A stretch of 64,000 nucleotides of DNA. It comes from Baaleninema simplex PCC 7105. Lineage in GTDB: Bacteria; Cyanobacteriota; Cyanobacteriia; Cyanobacteriales; Geitlerinemataceae. A program made the translations under genes and the position numbers. This document shows, in pieces, positions 1-9,767 of this stretch. The stretch lies in NCBI RefSeq assembly GCF_000332355.1, contig NZ_KB235958.1, positions 3,496,191 to 3,560,190 of the forward strand. The letters run 5' to 3'. The first letter of the stretch is position 1; every line of letters starts with the position of its first letter. The notes beneath the pieces are model-generated. The model worked only from the letters and a program-made list of their open reading frames with translations. It was not told where the DNA came from and did no database searches.

Positions 1-18
1 GAGGAGCGATAGCTTTAA

Positions 19-1761
19 TTAAAACGCATAGTCGCCGTCGGGGACTTCCACGAGGGAGTCTTCAACCGCCGCAACGTCTGTTGTACTGAGGACGAATCCG
101 ACAAAGAATCCGGCTTCGAGTTTAATACCAACATCTTCGATCGAGTCGTCGTTGAAGTCACCCACCTCAAACGAAAGGTTCGAGATGCTTTCGAGAGCGA
201 TGCGATCGACGCCAGCCTCGAAGTCGGTAATCAAGTCGGTACTTAACGCCGCTTCGATGTTGATGTCGGTTTCGATCCGCAACACGAAGGTATCGCTTCC
301 GCCTTCACCGGTGAGGATGTCGAAGCCGAAGTCGCCAAAAATGGCATCGTCGCCGTCGCCACCCATAACGATGTCGTTTCCTTGACCGCCACGAACGATG
401 TCGTCGCCGTCTTCACCCATAACTACGTCGTCCTCTTTGCTTCCGTTGAGAACGTCGATACCTTCGCCACCCATCACGCTATCGAAGCCGTCTCCGCCGA
501 CGAGAACGTCGTTTCCAGCTTCGCCAGAGACTTCGTCGTTTCCGTCACCGCAATCGATGGCGTCGTTGTCGTCGGTTCCCGACACGCTGTCGTCACCCTC
601 GGAACCGATAACGTCGTTTTCGCCAATGTCGTCGAGATCGACACTTCCTCCCGTCGTAAGTTGGAACGTGGATTCGCTCGAAAAGGCGATCGCCGCCGAG
701 GTGGTGGTACTCCACACGACGTTCAGCGTCGAGGAACTGCTCAAAATGGCCGATCCGGCGATCGCTCCGTTTCCGGTTCCGTCGCCACCGATAAATACGC
801 CGTTCGCTGCTTGAATCGACACGACGGTTTCGGTGGACAGTTCGATGAAAAAGCTACTGACGCCGCTTCCGCCGCCACCACCACCGGAATCGCCAGGATC
901 GCTCACGAGGGTCAGTTGTCCGTACAGATCGGCGATGTCAAATCCTTCTTCGGGAGAGTCGAAGCCGCTCTCGAAGCTGGAACCGCCGTTTTGGGAGAAT
1001 CCCAGCAATTCTAAGGTAAAGGTTTTTCCGTCTACCTCGAACGTTTCTGGGGTTAAACCGCTGGTGACGAACCGCAGGCGATCGGCGTCCATCACGGGAT
1101 CGCCGGTGTCGTTGGGGGTGTTGAGAATATCGAAGAGAAAGTCGAAATCGACTTTGCTATCTGCACCCTCGACGTCGAGTTTGACGGCGAAACCGAATTC
1201 TCCGTCGAAGCCACTGTTTCCGACGATGGTTCCGTTGCGATAGAAAATCTGTCCGAGTTTGAACGGTTCGTCAATGTCGGCGGCGAAGCGATGGGTTCCG
1301 TCGAACTGGAGGACGCTGGTAAAACTTCCCGAAACGGCGACACCCCAGTCGAAGCGGTTGTCGCTTCCCCCGTTGCGATCGCTAATTTCGATGGTGGAAC
1401 TGGCGGTTGTATCTACGGGTTCGGTAAAACTCCCGAAGGATTTACCGACCACTTCTGCGGGACAGTCGCAATCGCTGTCGTCGCCGCTATCGCCGCTGCT
1501 GTCGTCGCCGCTATCGTCGCCACTGTCGTCGCCGCTATCGTCGCCACTGTCGTCGCCGCTATCGCCGCCACTGTCGTCGCTATCGTCGTCATCATCATCA
1601 TCGTCGTCATCATCATCATCGTCATCGTCATCATCGTCATCATCGTCATCGTCATCGTCATCCATATCGTCCATCATGTCGTCGTTACGCAGACGCATAC
1701 TCTCGAAGGTCGGGAATTCGGAAGTTTCGTCAAAGACAGAGGACGTGAAATCAGTTTTCAT
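19..1761 (-). CDS. Asp-rich choice-of-anchor-K / RTX-type calcium-binding protein
   Basis: This is a 580-residue, very acidic, probably secreted protein. After about 30 residues comes an almost pure Asp run (about 31-60), then Gly-Asp-Asp-Ser repeats to about residue 98. Residues of about 105-285 resemble a choice-of-anchor K beta-sandwich (GGSDNRFDWGV, FDGTHRF, DRLRF). A Gly-rich linker follows, then RTX-type nonapeptide repeats (GGDGDD, GEDGDD, GGQGND) at about 385-490, which in known families bind calcium outside the cell and usually accompany type I secretion. The C-terminus (TDLITDFEAGVDRIAL) is the usual tail of such cyanobacterial repeats. No N-terminal signal peptide is visible and no type I exporter lies in the window. 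A role in surface structure or adhesion is inferred. Confidence 0.8.
   Translation of the reverse strand: MKTDFTSSVFDETSEFPTFESMRLRNDDMMDDMDDDDDDDDDDDDDDDDDDDDDDDDDDDSDDSGGDSGDDSGDDSGDDSGDDSGDDSSGDSGDDSDCDCPAEVVGKSFGSFTEPVDTTASSTIEISDRNGGSDNRFDWGVAVSGSFTSVLQFDGTHRFAADIDEPFKLGQIFYRNGTIVGNSGFDGEFGFAVKLDVEGADSKVDFDFLFDILNTPNDTGDPVMDADRLRFVTSGLTPETFEVDGKTFTLELLGFSQNGGSSFESGFDSPEEGFDIADLYGQLTLVSDPGDSGGGGGGSGVSSFFIELSTETVVSIQAANGVFIGGDGTGNGAIAGSAILSSSSTLNVVWSTTTSAAIAFSSESTFQLTTGGSVDLDDIGENDVIGSEGDDSVSGTDDNDAIDCGDGNDEVSGEAGNDVLVGGDGFDSVMGGEGIDVLNGSKEDDVVMGEDGDDIVRGGQGNDIVMGGDGDDAIFGDFGFDILTGEGGSDTFVLRIETDINIEAALSTDLITDFEAGVDRIALESISNLSFEVGDFNDDSIEDVGIKLEAGFFVGFVLSTTDVAAVEDSLVEVPDGDYAF
1471..1690. 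repeat. Low-complexity Asp/Ser-Asp codon tract
   Basis: Tandem GTC/ATC trinucleotides (GAC/GAT codons on the minus strand) encode the poly-Asp and Gly-Asp-Asp-Ser stretch of the RTX-type protein. Such tracts can change length by slippage without breaking the frame. Confidence 0.75.
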
Positions 1762-2333
1762 GGCTCTTTTACCTGCATCGATTTGCTAATTCGCAATTCT
1801 GAAACGATCGCGATCGCGGGTTGTTCGATTGCCTCTTTCAGTTACATCTCACGACGGTTTTTCCGATCGCGAGTTCCCTATTCAATTGATTTTTATAATG
1901 CTGATAATAACGCTGTTTTTAACCAAAACACAACGACTAACAGCGTTAAATTAGATGAAGAAAATCTTTAACGCTGTTATTTATTTATTCTCTAACTCTA
2001 TCGGCGCGAGGGGACACAAAACACTTACAGCGCCAGGTTTAGGTAGTCAAAGAAACTCGCAGAACGAGCCATCACTCTGGGATGGAAATGTCAAGATTTC
2101 TGAAAAATAGATGCTTGCTGTTCTTACACAACACTGTAAGGGGTGGGTTTCGATCGCTTCTCGCAAGTTTCTGTATTTCTACTTACGCATACCGAAATTT
2201 GCGATCGCATCGCTAAACGCGTCGGACACTTTAGGAAGTGTCACAGATATCGAAGCTTTACAAAATCAATATAAACTCGCTGCAATTGTTAAATTTGTAT
2301 TTAATTTCGATAGTTTTCTTGACAGAGAAACCC
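1762..2333. other. Intergenic region, no supported gene
   Basis: This is the 5' side of the Asp-rich gene, AT-rich around 1870-1990. An open frame at 2111-2422 runs into the end of the next gene on the opposite strand and has no family signature, so it is not called. Confidence 0.5.
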
Positions 2334-2951
2334 TCAATCCTCTAAGACTTGACTCCAAATTGCCAAGCCGCCCCCACGTCCTCGTGCGCCGAGGCCGGTG
2401 TCGCCAACCCAAAAGTACTTAAAAAATGCCTGCTGTTTGACTGGCGTGTCGTAAAAACAGCGATCGCGCTCTTTACCGTTGCGGACGTAACCCTCGAACA
2501 GCGTCCGTCCGAACACCTGCACGGTCGCCCGCGTGAAATCGAACGCCAGTAACCGATTGCGCTCGACGAACTTCACCGGCCCCGTCAGCGTAAACCGCAA
2601 CCCTCCCACTTTGACCGAATTTTCGACTCGTCCTGCGTCCCATTCTGGGGTAGGTTCTCCGTCGCGGCGATCGCCCTGCGAATAGGTTAGCCGAATCTCG
2701 AGCCATCGGGGAAGATAGCGACCCGCCCCTAACACTACCCCCGCTCGCTGACGACTTTTCTGGGTTCCCGTGACGAATCCCAACCGCCAAGTTCCCAACA
2801 GGCGATCGAACTCTAACAGCTCGCGATCGCGTTTCGACTGCTTTTCCAAAGCTAACAAGGCTTCGACCACAGCATCCGCTTGAGGGCGTTCGGAGAGTTC
2901 CCCTCGAATCGATCGAACGGCCTCTCGAACCAATTCCACAGTTTCAGACAC
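2334..2951 (-). CDS. PAP/fibrillin-like conserved cyanobacterial protein
   Basis: This 205-residue soluble protein has an N-terminal helical stretch (about 1-45) followed by a segment beginning LLGTWRLGFVTGTQKS. That pattern resembles the start of the plastid-lipid-associated protein/fibrillin lipocalin-like fold (a 'WxLLYTT'-type motif). Later segments (GGLRFTLTGPVKFVERNRLLAF, FFKYFWVGDTGLGARGRGGGLAIW) fit a beta-barrel. Fibrillins bind hydrophobic molecules at thylakoid membranes or plastoglobules, and that role is inferred here from resemblance only. The start lies 24 bases after the stop of the caspase-like gene on the same strand, so the two are probably co-transcribed. Confidence 0.6.
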   Translation of the reverse strand: MSETVELVREAVRSIRGELSERPQADAVVEALLALEKQSKRDRELLEFDRLLGTWRLGFVTGTQKSRQRAGVVLGAGRYLPRWLEIRLTYSQGDRRDGEPTPEWDAGRVENSVKVGGLRFTLTGPVKFVERNRLLAFDFTRATVQVFGRTLFEGYVRNGKERDRCFYDTPVKQQAFFKYFWVGDTGLGARGRGGGLAIWSQVLED

Positions 2952-2975
2952 GGGTATTTTCTCCTGGGGGGGCGA

Positions 2976-5219
2976 TCAAACGACGCGATAAGCAAATTCC
3001 AAGGTCGCCCAAACGCGGGTATCGAGGGCGTAGAAGTCCGTCGAAACGTCTTCGTCCTGGGTGTTACGGAGACTGGCCACGTGCAAGTCTTGCAAGATAG
3101 CTTTGGCGATGTCGAGGGGCGTGTCGAGGGTGCTGAGGTCGCGGGGGTTGCGAGCGGGATGGGTGCGGGCGGCCAGCAGTCCCAACGCCAGAGCAAAGGG
3201 GCGATCGCAGCACAGCAGTTGCATTTTCACCGGTCCGACCGGCCGTCCGACTTCCCAACTGACGTTTTGCGAACCGGGGGGCAAACTCACCGTCTCTCCC
3301 GGCATTAGGGGATCTTGCTGAAGTGTTGGCGGATTGGCGTTGCTGACGGTGTGGAACGGATAAAACGCGACGGTGCGTCCGCTGCTGTCGAGACCGAACA
3401 GGAGATAGTACAGGGGGCGATCGCCTAAATTTTGCAGTTGGTAGCGAATGCGGCTCCCCGCTCGCACTTCAAGAACGTCTTCCGTACTACTTTTCGGCAT
3501 CGGTTGACTGCTACTGCGGCGTTTCCCTCGCAACGTTTGTTTAGACACGACGTACTGGGGAGTCGTGGCGTTATCCTCGCCGTCAAAGACGAGAAGACTG
3601 CCGCGAACGCCGATTTGCGAAGACCCCGCGTTGGCGGTCAAGCCCATGAGTTTGGCCGCGAGGAGGGTGCGAAGTTGGGGAACCAAGCGTTGAACGGATT
3701 TTTTGATGGCTTCCTCGTTTTCGCCGATGCTGTTGGGAATGAGTTCGCGGCCGATAGTGAACAAGCCGTAACTGCCGAGATCGCTGGGAAGATCGATGGC
3801 TTCGGTCGAGTAAGTTTGAGCGATCGTCGCCCGACGTATCCGTCCGAACAGACAATCTGCCGGTTGCTCCCCAGCTACGACCGAGGACACCGAGCGAATG
3901 CCGGAAAAGGCGCTGGTGGCATCGACGCGCTCGATGCGTTCGAGTTTGGGGTCGAGGGCGACGGTGAGTCCGAGGCTGCGAGGAACGACGCGCAGGTCTT
4001 CGCGTACGAGCTGACCGGGTACGAGGCGGGATAGGTCGGACTCGGAGGTTTCGACGAGTTGCGCTTTGGCTATCAGACCGTCGCGCGATCGCACTTTGAG
4101 GGTGAGAGGGTCGCGGTTGGCGTCTCCCGGTGCGGGAATCACCGATAAGAGACTGTTGGGGCTGTAACGTTCGAGAACCTCGCTGGGCAACCCTCCGAGC
4201 CACACCGAGGCGCTGGCGTTGTTGCGATCGACCGATAACACCGCACCGTCGGCGGTTACGGCAGTGAGTTGGGGAACCAACAGCGAGAGATTGCTGTCGC
4301 CGTTTTGGGACGGACAGTCCGCGAGGCGTCCGATGCAGAGTTGGGGCTGTTGGTCGCGACCGGCCAGGCGATCGACGGTTTGAGCGGCTCGGCGTACCGT
4401 CGCCCCGACGGGGAGTTCGGGGGTCGCCCACCACAGTTGTTGAGTCAGAGCGTAGGTAAAGGTTCCGGCCGAGAATCCTTGCCAACGGTTTTCGGTGGCG
4501 ATTTGCTGTTCTGCCGATGCTGTCAGAACTAGACCGGGAACGCGATCGCTCGTGGGTCGATCTGTGCCGAGGCGATCGCGCAGTTTCGCCAATCGTTCCT
4601 GCTGGGTTTGGCTGAAGGACGCGACGGTTGGAGACGGGCGCGATCGGATGCGTAACGATCCCTGTAACGGCGTTCCAGGGTAGGTATAGCTGGTATCGAG
4701 GACGGTGACGACTTTTTTCGTTGCCAGCGATCGCAACAGTAACGCCAGGGTCGTCAGGGGCAAGTCTGCCTCGTTCTCGTCTGCTGCGACCAGGCTGTTC
4801 TGTACCTGTTCGGAGTCTCGGGATACCTGTATCTGAGAGCCGTAGCCGCTGAAGTGAAACAGGACGACGTCCGAGGGTCGAGCGCGATCGATTAAATGCT
4901 GTTGAAACGCCTCTTCGATACCTTGAACTGTGGCGAGATCGTCGGTGAGGGTCGAGATGTCCTCGGGGTTGAAGCCGAAACGGTGAATCAAGACGTTGCG
5001 TTGGAGGCTGACGTCTGTTTTACAGCCAAACAATCCCTCTTCCGACCCCGTCGCCGATTCTGGATAGCGATCGATACCGACCAAAAGGGCGAGTTTGCGC
5101 GGTGCGTTTTGAGCCAGCACTCGGGCCGCGTCGCGGCTTTGAAGGGACAGCCCCAATTCGATCGCGGCTGTCGCCACGAGCGAGCGAGTGGCGTATTGTA
5201 AGAAACCCCGTCGTTTCAT
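2976..5219 (-). CDS. Caspase-family protein (orthocaspase), YS variant, probably inactive
   Basis: This is a 747-residue protein with a twin-arginine-like N-terminus (MKRRGFLQYATRSLVATAA), suggesting export. A caspase p20-like domain runs from about residue 41 to 260. The usual catalytic His motif (SGHGSQ) reads SGYGSQ, with Tyr at 126. The usual Cys motif (DSCHSG) reads DTSYTY, with Ser at 177. Both members of the His-Cys dyad are therefore replaced; such pseudo-variants are known among cyanobacterial orthocaspases. Residues of about 540-700 look like a DUF4384-type domain (EVRAGSRIRYQLQNLGDRPLYYLLFGLDSSGRTVAFYP shortened here to its idea: a beta-rich C-terminal domain). The fibrillin-like gene follows after 24 bases. 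A scaffold or binding role rather than proteolysis is inferred. Confidence 0.85.
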   Translation of the reverse strand: MKRRGFLQYATRSLVATAAIELGLSLQSRDAARVLAQNAPRKLALLVGIDRYPESATGSEEGLFGCKTDVSLQRNVLIHRFGFNPEDISTLTDDLATVQGIEEAFQQHLIDRARPSDVVLFHFSGYGSQIQVSRDSEQVQNSLVAADENEADLPLTTLALLLRSLATKKVVTVLDTSYTYPGTPLQGSLRIRSRPSPTVASFSQTQQERLAKLRDRLGTDRPTSDRVPGLVLTASAEQQIATENRWQGFSAGTFTYALTQQLWWATPELPVGATVRRAAQTVDRLAGRDQQPQLCIGRLADCPSQNGDSNLSLLVPQLTAVTADGAVLSVDRNNASASVWLGGLPSEVLERYSPNSLLSVIPAPGDANRDPLTLKVRSRDGLIAKAQLVETSESDLSRLVPGQLVREDLRVVPRSLGLTVALDPKLERIERVDATSAFSGIRSVSSVVAGEQPADCLFGRIRRATIAQTYSTEAIDLPSDLGSYGLFTIGRELIPNSIGENEEAIKKSVQRLVPQLRTLLAAKLMGLTANAGSSQIGVRGSLLVFDGEDNATTPQYVVSKQTLRGKRRSSSQPMPKSSTEDVLEVRAGSRIRYQLQNLGDRPLYYLLFGLDSSGRTVAFYPFHTVSNANPPTLQQDPLMPGETVSLPPGSQNVSWEVGRPVGPVKMQLLCCDRPFALALGLLAARTHPARNPRDLSTLDTPLDIAKAILQDLHVASLRNTQDEDVSTDFYALDTRVWATLEFAYRVV

Positions 5220-5520
5220 GTCGGTTTGCGGTGGTTAGGGTGGGTTAGGCGGTGTTAGAAGTTTACGGCGGTTCGGTTCCCGACGTTCGAGGCTCGCACG
5301 CCCTTTTTCCCTGAGTTCGGCGATCTTTCGATTCCGGTCGGGTTTCCGAGGGCGATCGTGTCCCTGCGCCGATAGGCGTCAAAAGTGAGGCGATCGCAAG
5401 TCCATCATTAGCTTAATCAGCTTAAAACCAGTTTTCAACCCGTTTCAGACGAATTCAAAACGGCTCTAAAACGAGTCGTTGTCGAGAAATGCTCCCCGAC
5501 AACGACAACCGCCCTACGGC
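5220..5520. other. Intergenic region between sat and the caspase-like gene
   Basis: It holds the sat terminator hairpin at 5475-5506 and, nearer 5220-5300, the presumed promoter region of the caspase-like gene. No promoter elements could be assigned with confidence. Confidence 0.45.
5475..5506 (-). terminator. Hairpin downstream of sat
   Basis: A perfect 10-bp stem (GTCGTTGTCG / CGACAACGAC) with a 12-base loop lies just after the sat stop. On the minus strand it is followed within a few bases by a short T run, consistent with a weak intrinsic terminator. Confidence 0.55.
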
Positions 5521-6705
5521 TTACTCTTTACCTTTGTGCATGGCGTTGGCGAGTTCCGTCGCCACTTCCGGACGGGAGAATTCCGGCGGCGGTAACTGAC
5601 CGCGTCGCAGCATTTCCCGCACTTTCGTACCGGACAAATGAATGCGCTCTTCCGGGGTACTCGGACTCGTCTTCGAGGTGGCCATCGACTGGGTGCGCGT
5701 GCAGTAGAAGGCGTGTTCGAACTTCATCGGAACGATACCCAGTTCCCCAGGCTCGAACTCGTCGAAAATATGTTGGGCGTCGTAGGTTCCATAGTAGTCA
5801 CCGACTCCCGCGTGATCGCGTCCCACAATAAAATGAGTACAGCCGTAGTTCTTGCGAACCAATGCGTGGAAAATGGCTTCGCGGGGGCCGGCGTAGCGCA
5901 TCGCCGCCGGGTTGATGGCCATCATCACGCGATCGCGCGGAAAGTAGCGATCGAGCATAATTTCATAACACCGCATCCGCACGTCAGCGGGGATGTCGTC
6001 GCTTTTCGTCGCTCCCACCAGCGGGTGGAGGAACAAACCATCAACGGTTTCGAGAGCGCACTTCTGAATGTACTCGTGGGCCCGGTGAATCGGGTTTCGG
6101 GTTTGGAACCCGACCACGGTTTTCCATCCTTTCTCAGCGAACAACTCCCGACTTTCAGCGGGGTCGATTTGATAGCGGGGGAACGAGGGATGGGGGTCGC
6201 GTTGCAGCAGCCACACCGGCCCGGCCAAGTTGACGTCCCCTTGTTGGTAAACCACCGCCACGCCGGGGTGTTTTTCCTCGTTCGTCCGATAGACGTGAAG
6301 GGCTTCTTTGAGTTTGTCGTATTGATATTTCTGGGTCAGTTCCAGAACGCCGACAAACCGTCCGGTCGAGTCGTCCAAGCGTACCAAACTCCCGATTTCC
6401 AGGGAATCGGCCACGTCTTCGGTGACGTTGAGGGTAATGGGAATCGACCACGGGAGTCCATCGGACAACCGCATATCCGTGACGACGCTTTTATAGTCGG
6501 CCTCTTCCATAAAGCCAGTCAGAGGGCTGAAGCCACCGATGGCGATAAGGACGAGGTCGGAAAACGTGCGATCGTCCATCTCGACGCGGGGAAGACTATC
6601 CGCCTTATCGAGAAAAGTTTGCTTTTGTTCCTCGGTGGCAATCCGGTTAATTAACGTGCCACCGTGAGCGGGGATGGTTTCTTGATACTGTTTTGCTGCA
6701 CTCAC
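5521..6705 (-). CDS. sat: Sulfate adenylyltransferase (ATP sulfurylase)
   Basis: This 394-residue protein catalyses the first step of assimilatory sulfate reduction, forming adenosine 5'-phosphosulfate and pyrophosphate from ATP and sulfate in the cytoplasm. The nucleotide-binding motifs of the single-chain ATP sulfurylase family are intact: [11 protein letters not shown], then [21 protein letters not shown] shortened here to its [12 protein letters not shown] core, and [12 protein letters not shown]. The N-terminal PUA-like part ([14 protein letters not shown]) is also present. The length matches monofunctional cyanobacterial Sat, with no APS kinase domain. It stands alone, with a hairpin terminator downstream. 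Confidence 0.96.
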   Translation of the reverse strand: MSAAKQYQETIPAHGGTLINRIATEEQKQTFLDKADSLPRVEMDDRTFSDLVLIAIGGFSPLTGFMEEADYKSVVTDMRLSDGLPWSIPITLNVTEDVADSLEIGSLVRLDDSTGRFVGVLELTQKYQYDKLKEALHVYRTNEEKHPGVAVVYQQGDVNLAGPVWLLQRDPHPSFPRYQIDPAESRELFAEKGWKTVVGFQTRNPIHRAHEYIQKCALETVDGLFLHPLVGATKSDDIPADVRMRCYEIMLDRYFPRDRVMMAINPAAMRYAGPREAIFHALVRKNYGCTHFIVGRDHAGVGDYYGTYDAQHIFDEFEPGELGIVPMKFEHAFYCTRTQSMATSKTSPSTPEERIHLSGTKVREMLRRGQLPPPEFSRPEVATELANAMHKGKE

Positions 6706-7049
6706 GTTTGAGACGGGGTGAATTTTTTACGAAACGTTGCAGTTGCCTTCAGTGTATCTCCTCTTGGCACAACCGTTAAGCGATTTTGGGTTGGCCATGA
6801 AGGGGAGAGGAGGGCAAGTCGTCGGGTGCATGACGCGGCCGGAAAATGTGGCTGAAGTCAGGTCAATGTGATGTTACCGCGTCACGCACCGCCCCCAACC
6901 GAGAGATGAAGAGATGAGGGGATGAGGAGGGAGATTCTCTGGCTGGTGCGTTTCGCGGATATCCTATCGACGAACACCGGCCAACCTTGTTTGGCCGCGA
7001 AATACACCCTACCGCTCATCTGCCAATGTACACCGCCTACGACTCCTCA
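6706..7049. other. Intergenic region, no supported gene
   Basis: This holds the 5' region of sat and the 3' flank of ccmP. A 64-codon plus-strand frame at 6922-7116 overlaps the end of ccmP and has no recognisable family, so no gene is called. Confidence 0.5.
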
Positions 7050-7739
7050 TCATTCGTTCGAGGATTTCCTGTGTCCGCGGCCGGAGATGTTTTCGATCGC
7101 GGCGACGACAGCTTGAGAGGCGGCGATGATGTCCCGCTCCTCTCCACCGAGATAAAGACGACCGAAGCTTCCCACGGCTTGTACTTGTAAAATATTGATC
7201 TGGGCTGATTTTTCAGCTTCGTTCGCCGCTAAAGCAGCATAAGCGGCCGGGGCGACTTCCATCACGTACAAACTTTGTCCGGCCAGCAACATCTGTCCGC
7301 GACGGGTGCGGTTGATCAGTTGTGTTTGGTGGGGGTCGAGGTTGCGGATAATCTGACTCGACATGATGCGCGGTTTGAGGCGTTCGCTTTCCTTGACTCC
7401 CAAAGCGTCGAGAATGGCGATTCCGGCGGTTCGCGTGTCGCTTTGACGGCTAGAGTGAACTTCGAGCAACCCATAAAGCCGTTCCACCACCTGCACCCCA
7501 GGACGAACAGACGTGGACTTGAGGGCGACGTCGGTAATGCGGTTGATTTCAATTCCCGGCGAGATTTCTACCCAAAGCGACGTATCGCCAGGAAGGGGGA
7601 GAAATCCGAGGGCGACGGTTCCCATGTAAGCAGCGTGTTGAGGTTGCAGACTGTCAATATAGACAAAGCTGCGTAGTTCGACTCCCAAAGTTCGATTCTC
7701 CGCGAAAGACCGATTGGCAATTGTAGAGTACGACATCAC
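7050..7739 (-). CDS. ccmP: Carboxysome shell protein CcmP (tandem BMC domain)
   Basis: This 229-residue protein matches the cyanobacterial CcmP family along its length. N-terminal motif: [20 protein letters not shown]. First BMC half: [43 protein letters not shown]. Central linker: [21 protein letters not shown]. Second half: [23 protein letters not shown] and [12 protein letters not shown]. CcmP trimers form stacked pseudohexamers with a gated central pore in the beta-carboxysome shell and are thought to pass larger metabolites. The gene stands apart from any main ccm operon, as is usual for ccmP. The start could be the second Met (one codon later) or a few residues further in. Confidence 0.88.
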   Translation of the reverse strand: MMSYSTIANRSFAENRTLGVELRSFVYIDSLQPQHAAYMGTVALGFLPLPGDTSLWVEISPGIEINRITDVALKSTSVRPGVQVVERLYGLLEVHSSRQSDTRTAGIAILDALGVKESERLKPRIMSSQIIRNLDPHQTQLINRTRRGQMLLAGQSLYVMEVAPAAYAALAANEAEKSAQINILQVQAVGSFGRLYLGGEERDIIAASQAVVAAIENISGRGHRKSSNE

Positions 7740-7810
7740 CCGTGTCAGGCGAAGTCAGCCTGCGACATTCCACCGCACGACATTCGACTAATACCACGAA
7801 ACGGAGAGGG

Positions 7811-7945
7811 AACAGGGAATAGGGAACGGGGAACAGGAAACGGGGAACAGGAAACGGGGAACAGGGAACAGTTTCTCCCCCTCTCCCTTGCTCCCCCTCT
7901 CTCTTGCTCCCCCTCTCTCTTGCTCCCCCTCTCTCTTGCTCCCCT
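7811..7945. repeat. Short tandem repeats upstream of the rhomboid gene
   Basis: A purine-rich array of GGGAACAGGAAAC-type units (7811-7871) adjoins a pyrimidine-rich array of a 16-bp unit beginning TTGCTCCCCCTCTC at 7888, 7904, 7920 and 7936. The open frame running through this array into the rhomboid gene is an artefact of the repeat. Confidence 0.85.
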
Positions 7946-7960
7946 TCTCCCTTACTCCCT

Positions 7961-9508
7961 ATGACGATCGATCGACTTGTAATTTGGATGGTACTGCTTT
8001 CGGGAGTGGTGTTTTTGGTGCGATCGCTCTCCGCCAAACCGCCACAATGGGGATGGTCGATCGTGTCGGGGGCGATTCTGGCGATTACGGGGACGCTCTT
8101 AGCGATCGCGTCTGTGGAATTGGCGGCGTGGATTGGCGGGATGTTGTGGGGGATATTCCTGTTGTTTCCGGTGTTGGGGTTGCGCCGGGTCAACGATTTG
8201 TTTCGCGAGGAACGGTATCAGGCGGCGAGTCGGTTGGCGGTGGCGATCGCGATTTTACACCCCGCCGATGGCTGGCCCGATCGCGTGGGGGTATTGCAGG
8301 CGTTGGCGGTGGCGAAAGGGGGCGATATTGAAAAGGGGCGATCGCTCTTGCAAATTTATCAAACTCCGAAAACGGTTCTCGGACGCAGTGCGATCGTTTT
8401 AGAGTATTGGATGCGGGGGGCGTGGGACGAGTTACTGAATTGGTTGCGATCGCGCCCGGAACGAGAGCAGGATGCCAATTTAATGCTGTATTATCTGCGC
8501 TGTTTGGGGGAAACGGGGCAGGTCAACGAGATGTTACGGATGTTTCCTTCGGTAGACGAGCATTTACGGCGAATTGGGGATCTCGATCGCCTCAGTCAAG
8601 CGAGATTGTTCGTTTTAGCCTTTTGCGGCGAAACCCAACAAGTCTATCGACTGTTCGAGGGGGAACTCTCCAAGTACTCCGTCTCGAACCAACAGTTTTG
8701 GCTCGCTACCTCACAGATGGCGATGGGGAGAACGCGACAAGCGCAGCAGATGTTGGGGGCGTTACAGAAAGATTGCGATCCTGTGTTGCGGAGGGCGATC
8801 GCTTGGCGACTCAACCAAACCCAACTCGACTTTAAAACCCACTTTAGCGACTATTCAGCGCGAGTGCTATCGGCGTTGAAGCTGCAACTGTCCCAAGAAG
8901 CGCGATACAGTGGGCGCGTAGCGGGAAAACGGGCGATCGCCACCTGGGGACTCATCGGCTTAAACGCAACGGTGTTTCTGTTGGAATTGCGCCTCGGCGG
9001 AAGCGAAAACCTCTGGGTACTGTACCGACTGGGGGCGTTGGTTCCCGAGGAAGTGTGGGCGGGGGAATGGTGGCGCGTTGTCACCGCCACGTTTCTGCAC
9101 TTCGGGATCTCTCACCTGGCGATGAATATGTTCGGGTTGTATATCTTGGGACAGTTCGTCGAATCGCGCATCGGAATGCAGCGGTTTCTGGTGACGTATT
9201 TCGCCAGCGGCGTCGGTTCGATGGCGTTTATTTCCCTGTTGGCGTTGCGCGGCGGCGAGACTCAGTTTGTCGTGGGTGCGTCGGGGGCGGTGATGGGGTT
9301 AATTGGCGCAGTGGCGGCGATTTTTTGGCAAGGTTGGCGTCAGGAAAAAGCACAAATTGCAAAGGATCGGTTGCGATCGATCCTCTTCGTGATTGCGATT
9401 CAAGCGGCTTTCGATTTATCGATTCCGGAAATCTGTTTTCTCTGTCATGCGTCCGGTGCAGTTTTAGGATTTATTACCGCCAATTTGTTGCTTTGGCGCA
9501 AATCTTAA
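7961..9508 (+). CDS. Rhomboid-family intramembrane serine protease with N-terminal helical extension
   Basis: This is a 515-residue membrane protein. Two or three hydrophobic segments at about 5-75 are followed by a soluble alpha-helical, TPR-like region (about 80-320), then a rhomboid core (about 325-515). The core shows the loop-1 region, HFGISHLAMNMFGL, the catalytic GASGAVMG (Ser441) and a late CHASGAVLG carrying the presumed catalytic His496. Rhomboids cleave transmembrane substrates inside the bilayer. The ATG at 7961 is chosen because the in-frame upstream codons lie inside a tandem repeat. No good ribosome binding site is visible. Confidence 0.85.
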   Translation: MTIDRLVIWMVLLSGVVFLVRSLSAKPPQWGWSIVSGAILAITGTLLAIASVELAAWIGGMLWGIFLLFPVLGLRRVNDLFREERYQAASRLAVAIAILHPADGWPDRVGVLQALAVAKGGDIEKGRSLLQIYQTPKTVLGRSAIVLEYWMRGAWDELLNWLRSRPEREQDANLMLYYLRCLGETGQVNEMLRMFPSVDEHLRRIGDLDRLSQARLFVLAFCGETQQVYRLFEGELSKYSVSNQQFWLATSQMAMGRTRQAQQMLGALQKDCDPVLRRAIAWRLNQTQLDFKTHFSDYSARVLSALKLQLSQEARYSGRVAGKRAIATWGLIGLNATVFLLELRLGGSENLWVLYRLGALVPEEVWAGEWWRVVTATFLHFGISHLAMNMFGLYILGQFVESRIGMQRFLVTYFASGVGSMAFISLLALRGGETQFVVGASGAVMGLIGAVAAIFWQGWRQEKAQIAKDRLRSILFVIAIQAAFDLSIPEICFLCHASGAVLGFITANLLLWRKS

Positions 9509-9635
9509 TAATTTTTAGGGTTATCGACGGTCTAAATGGGAATATTCCAGTTGTAAACCAAACAGAAATACTTAAGCGGGGGTAGTTATGTACAGTGATG
9601 ATAACGAGGTTGGAAAGAAGCACTATAAAAGTCAT

Positions 9636-9767
9636 GGGTGCATCTCAGTTTTGTAAAAACATGAGTTTGAGGTAGGATGAGTGGAGCGATCGCGAAACCT
9701 AACAACAACTCAATTCAGTGCAGAAACTTCGATTTGATAAATTTACATTTTTGTTTAAGATGCACCC
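9636..9767. mobile_element. MITE-like element, copy 1
   Basis: A 132-bp stretch is bounded by inverted termini GGGTGCATCT and AGATGCACCC. Internal motifs (AAAACAT..AGTTTG near the left end, AATTTACATTTTTG near the right) are shared with the copy at 10072. A trinucleotide CAT flanks both sides, a possible target duplication. No coding capacity. Confidence 0.6.

Noticed and set aside
382..1014. Long plus-strand frame opposite the Asp-rich gene
   Set aside because: It is the complement of repetitive RTX codons, has no family motif, and the minus-strand reading is clearly the real gene.
2111..2422. 103-codon plus-strand frame
   Set aside because: It runs into the end of the fibrillin-like gene and shows no domain or ribosome binding site.
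6922..7116. 64-codon plus-strand frame
   Set aside because: Overlaps the end of ccmP and has no family similarity.
7811..7945. Repeat array that could be mistaken for a CRISPR
   Set aside because: Units are 16 bp and contiguous, with no spacers and no cas genes.
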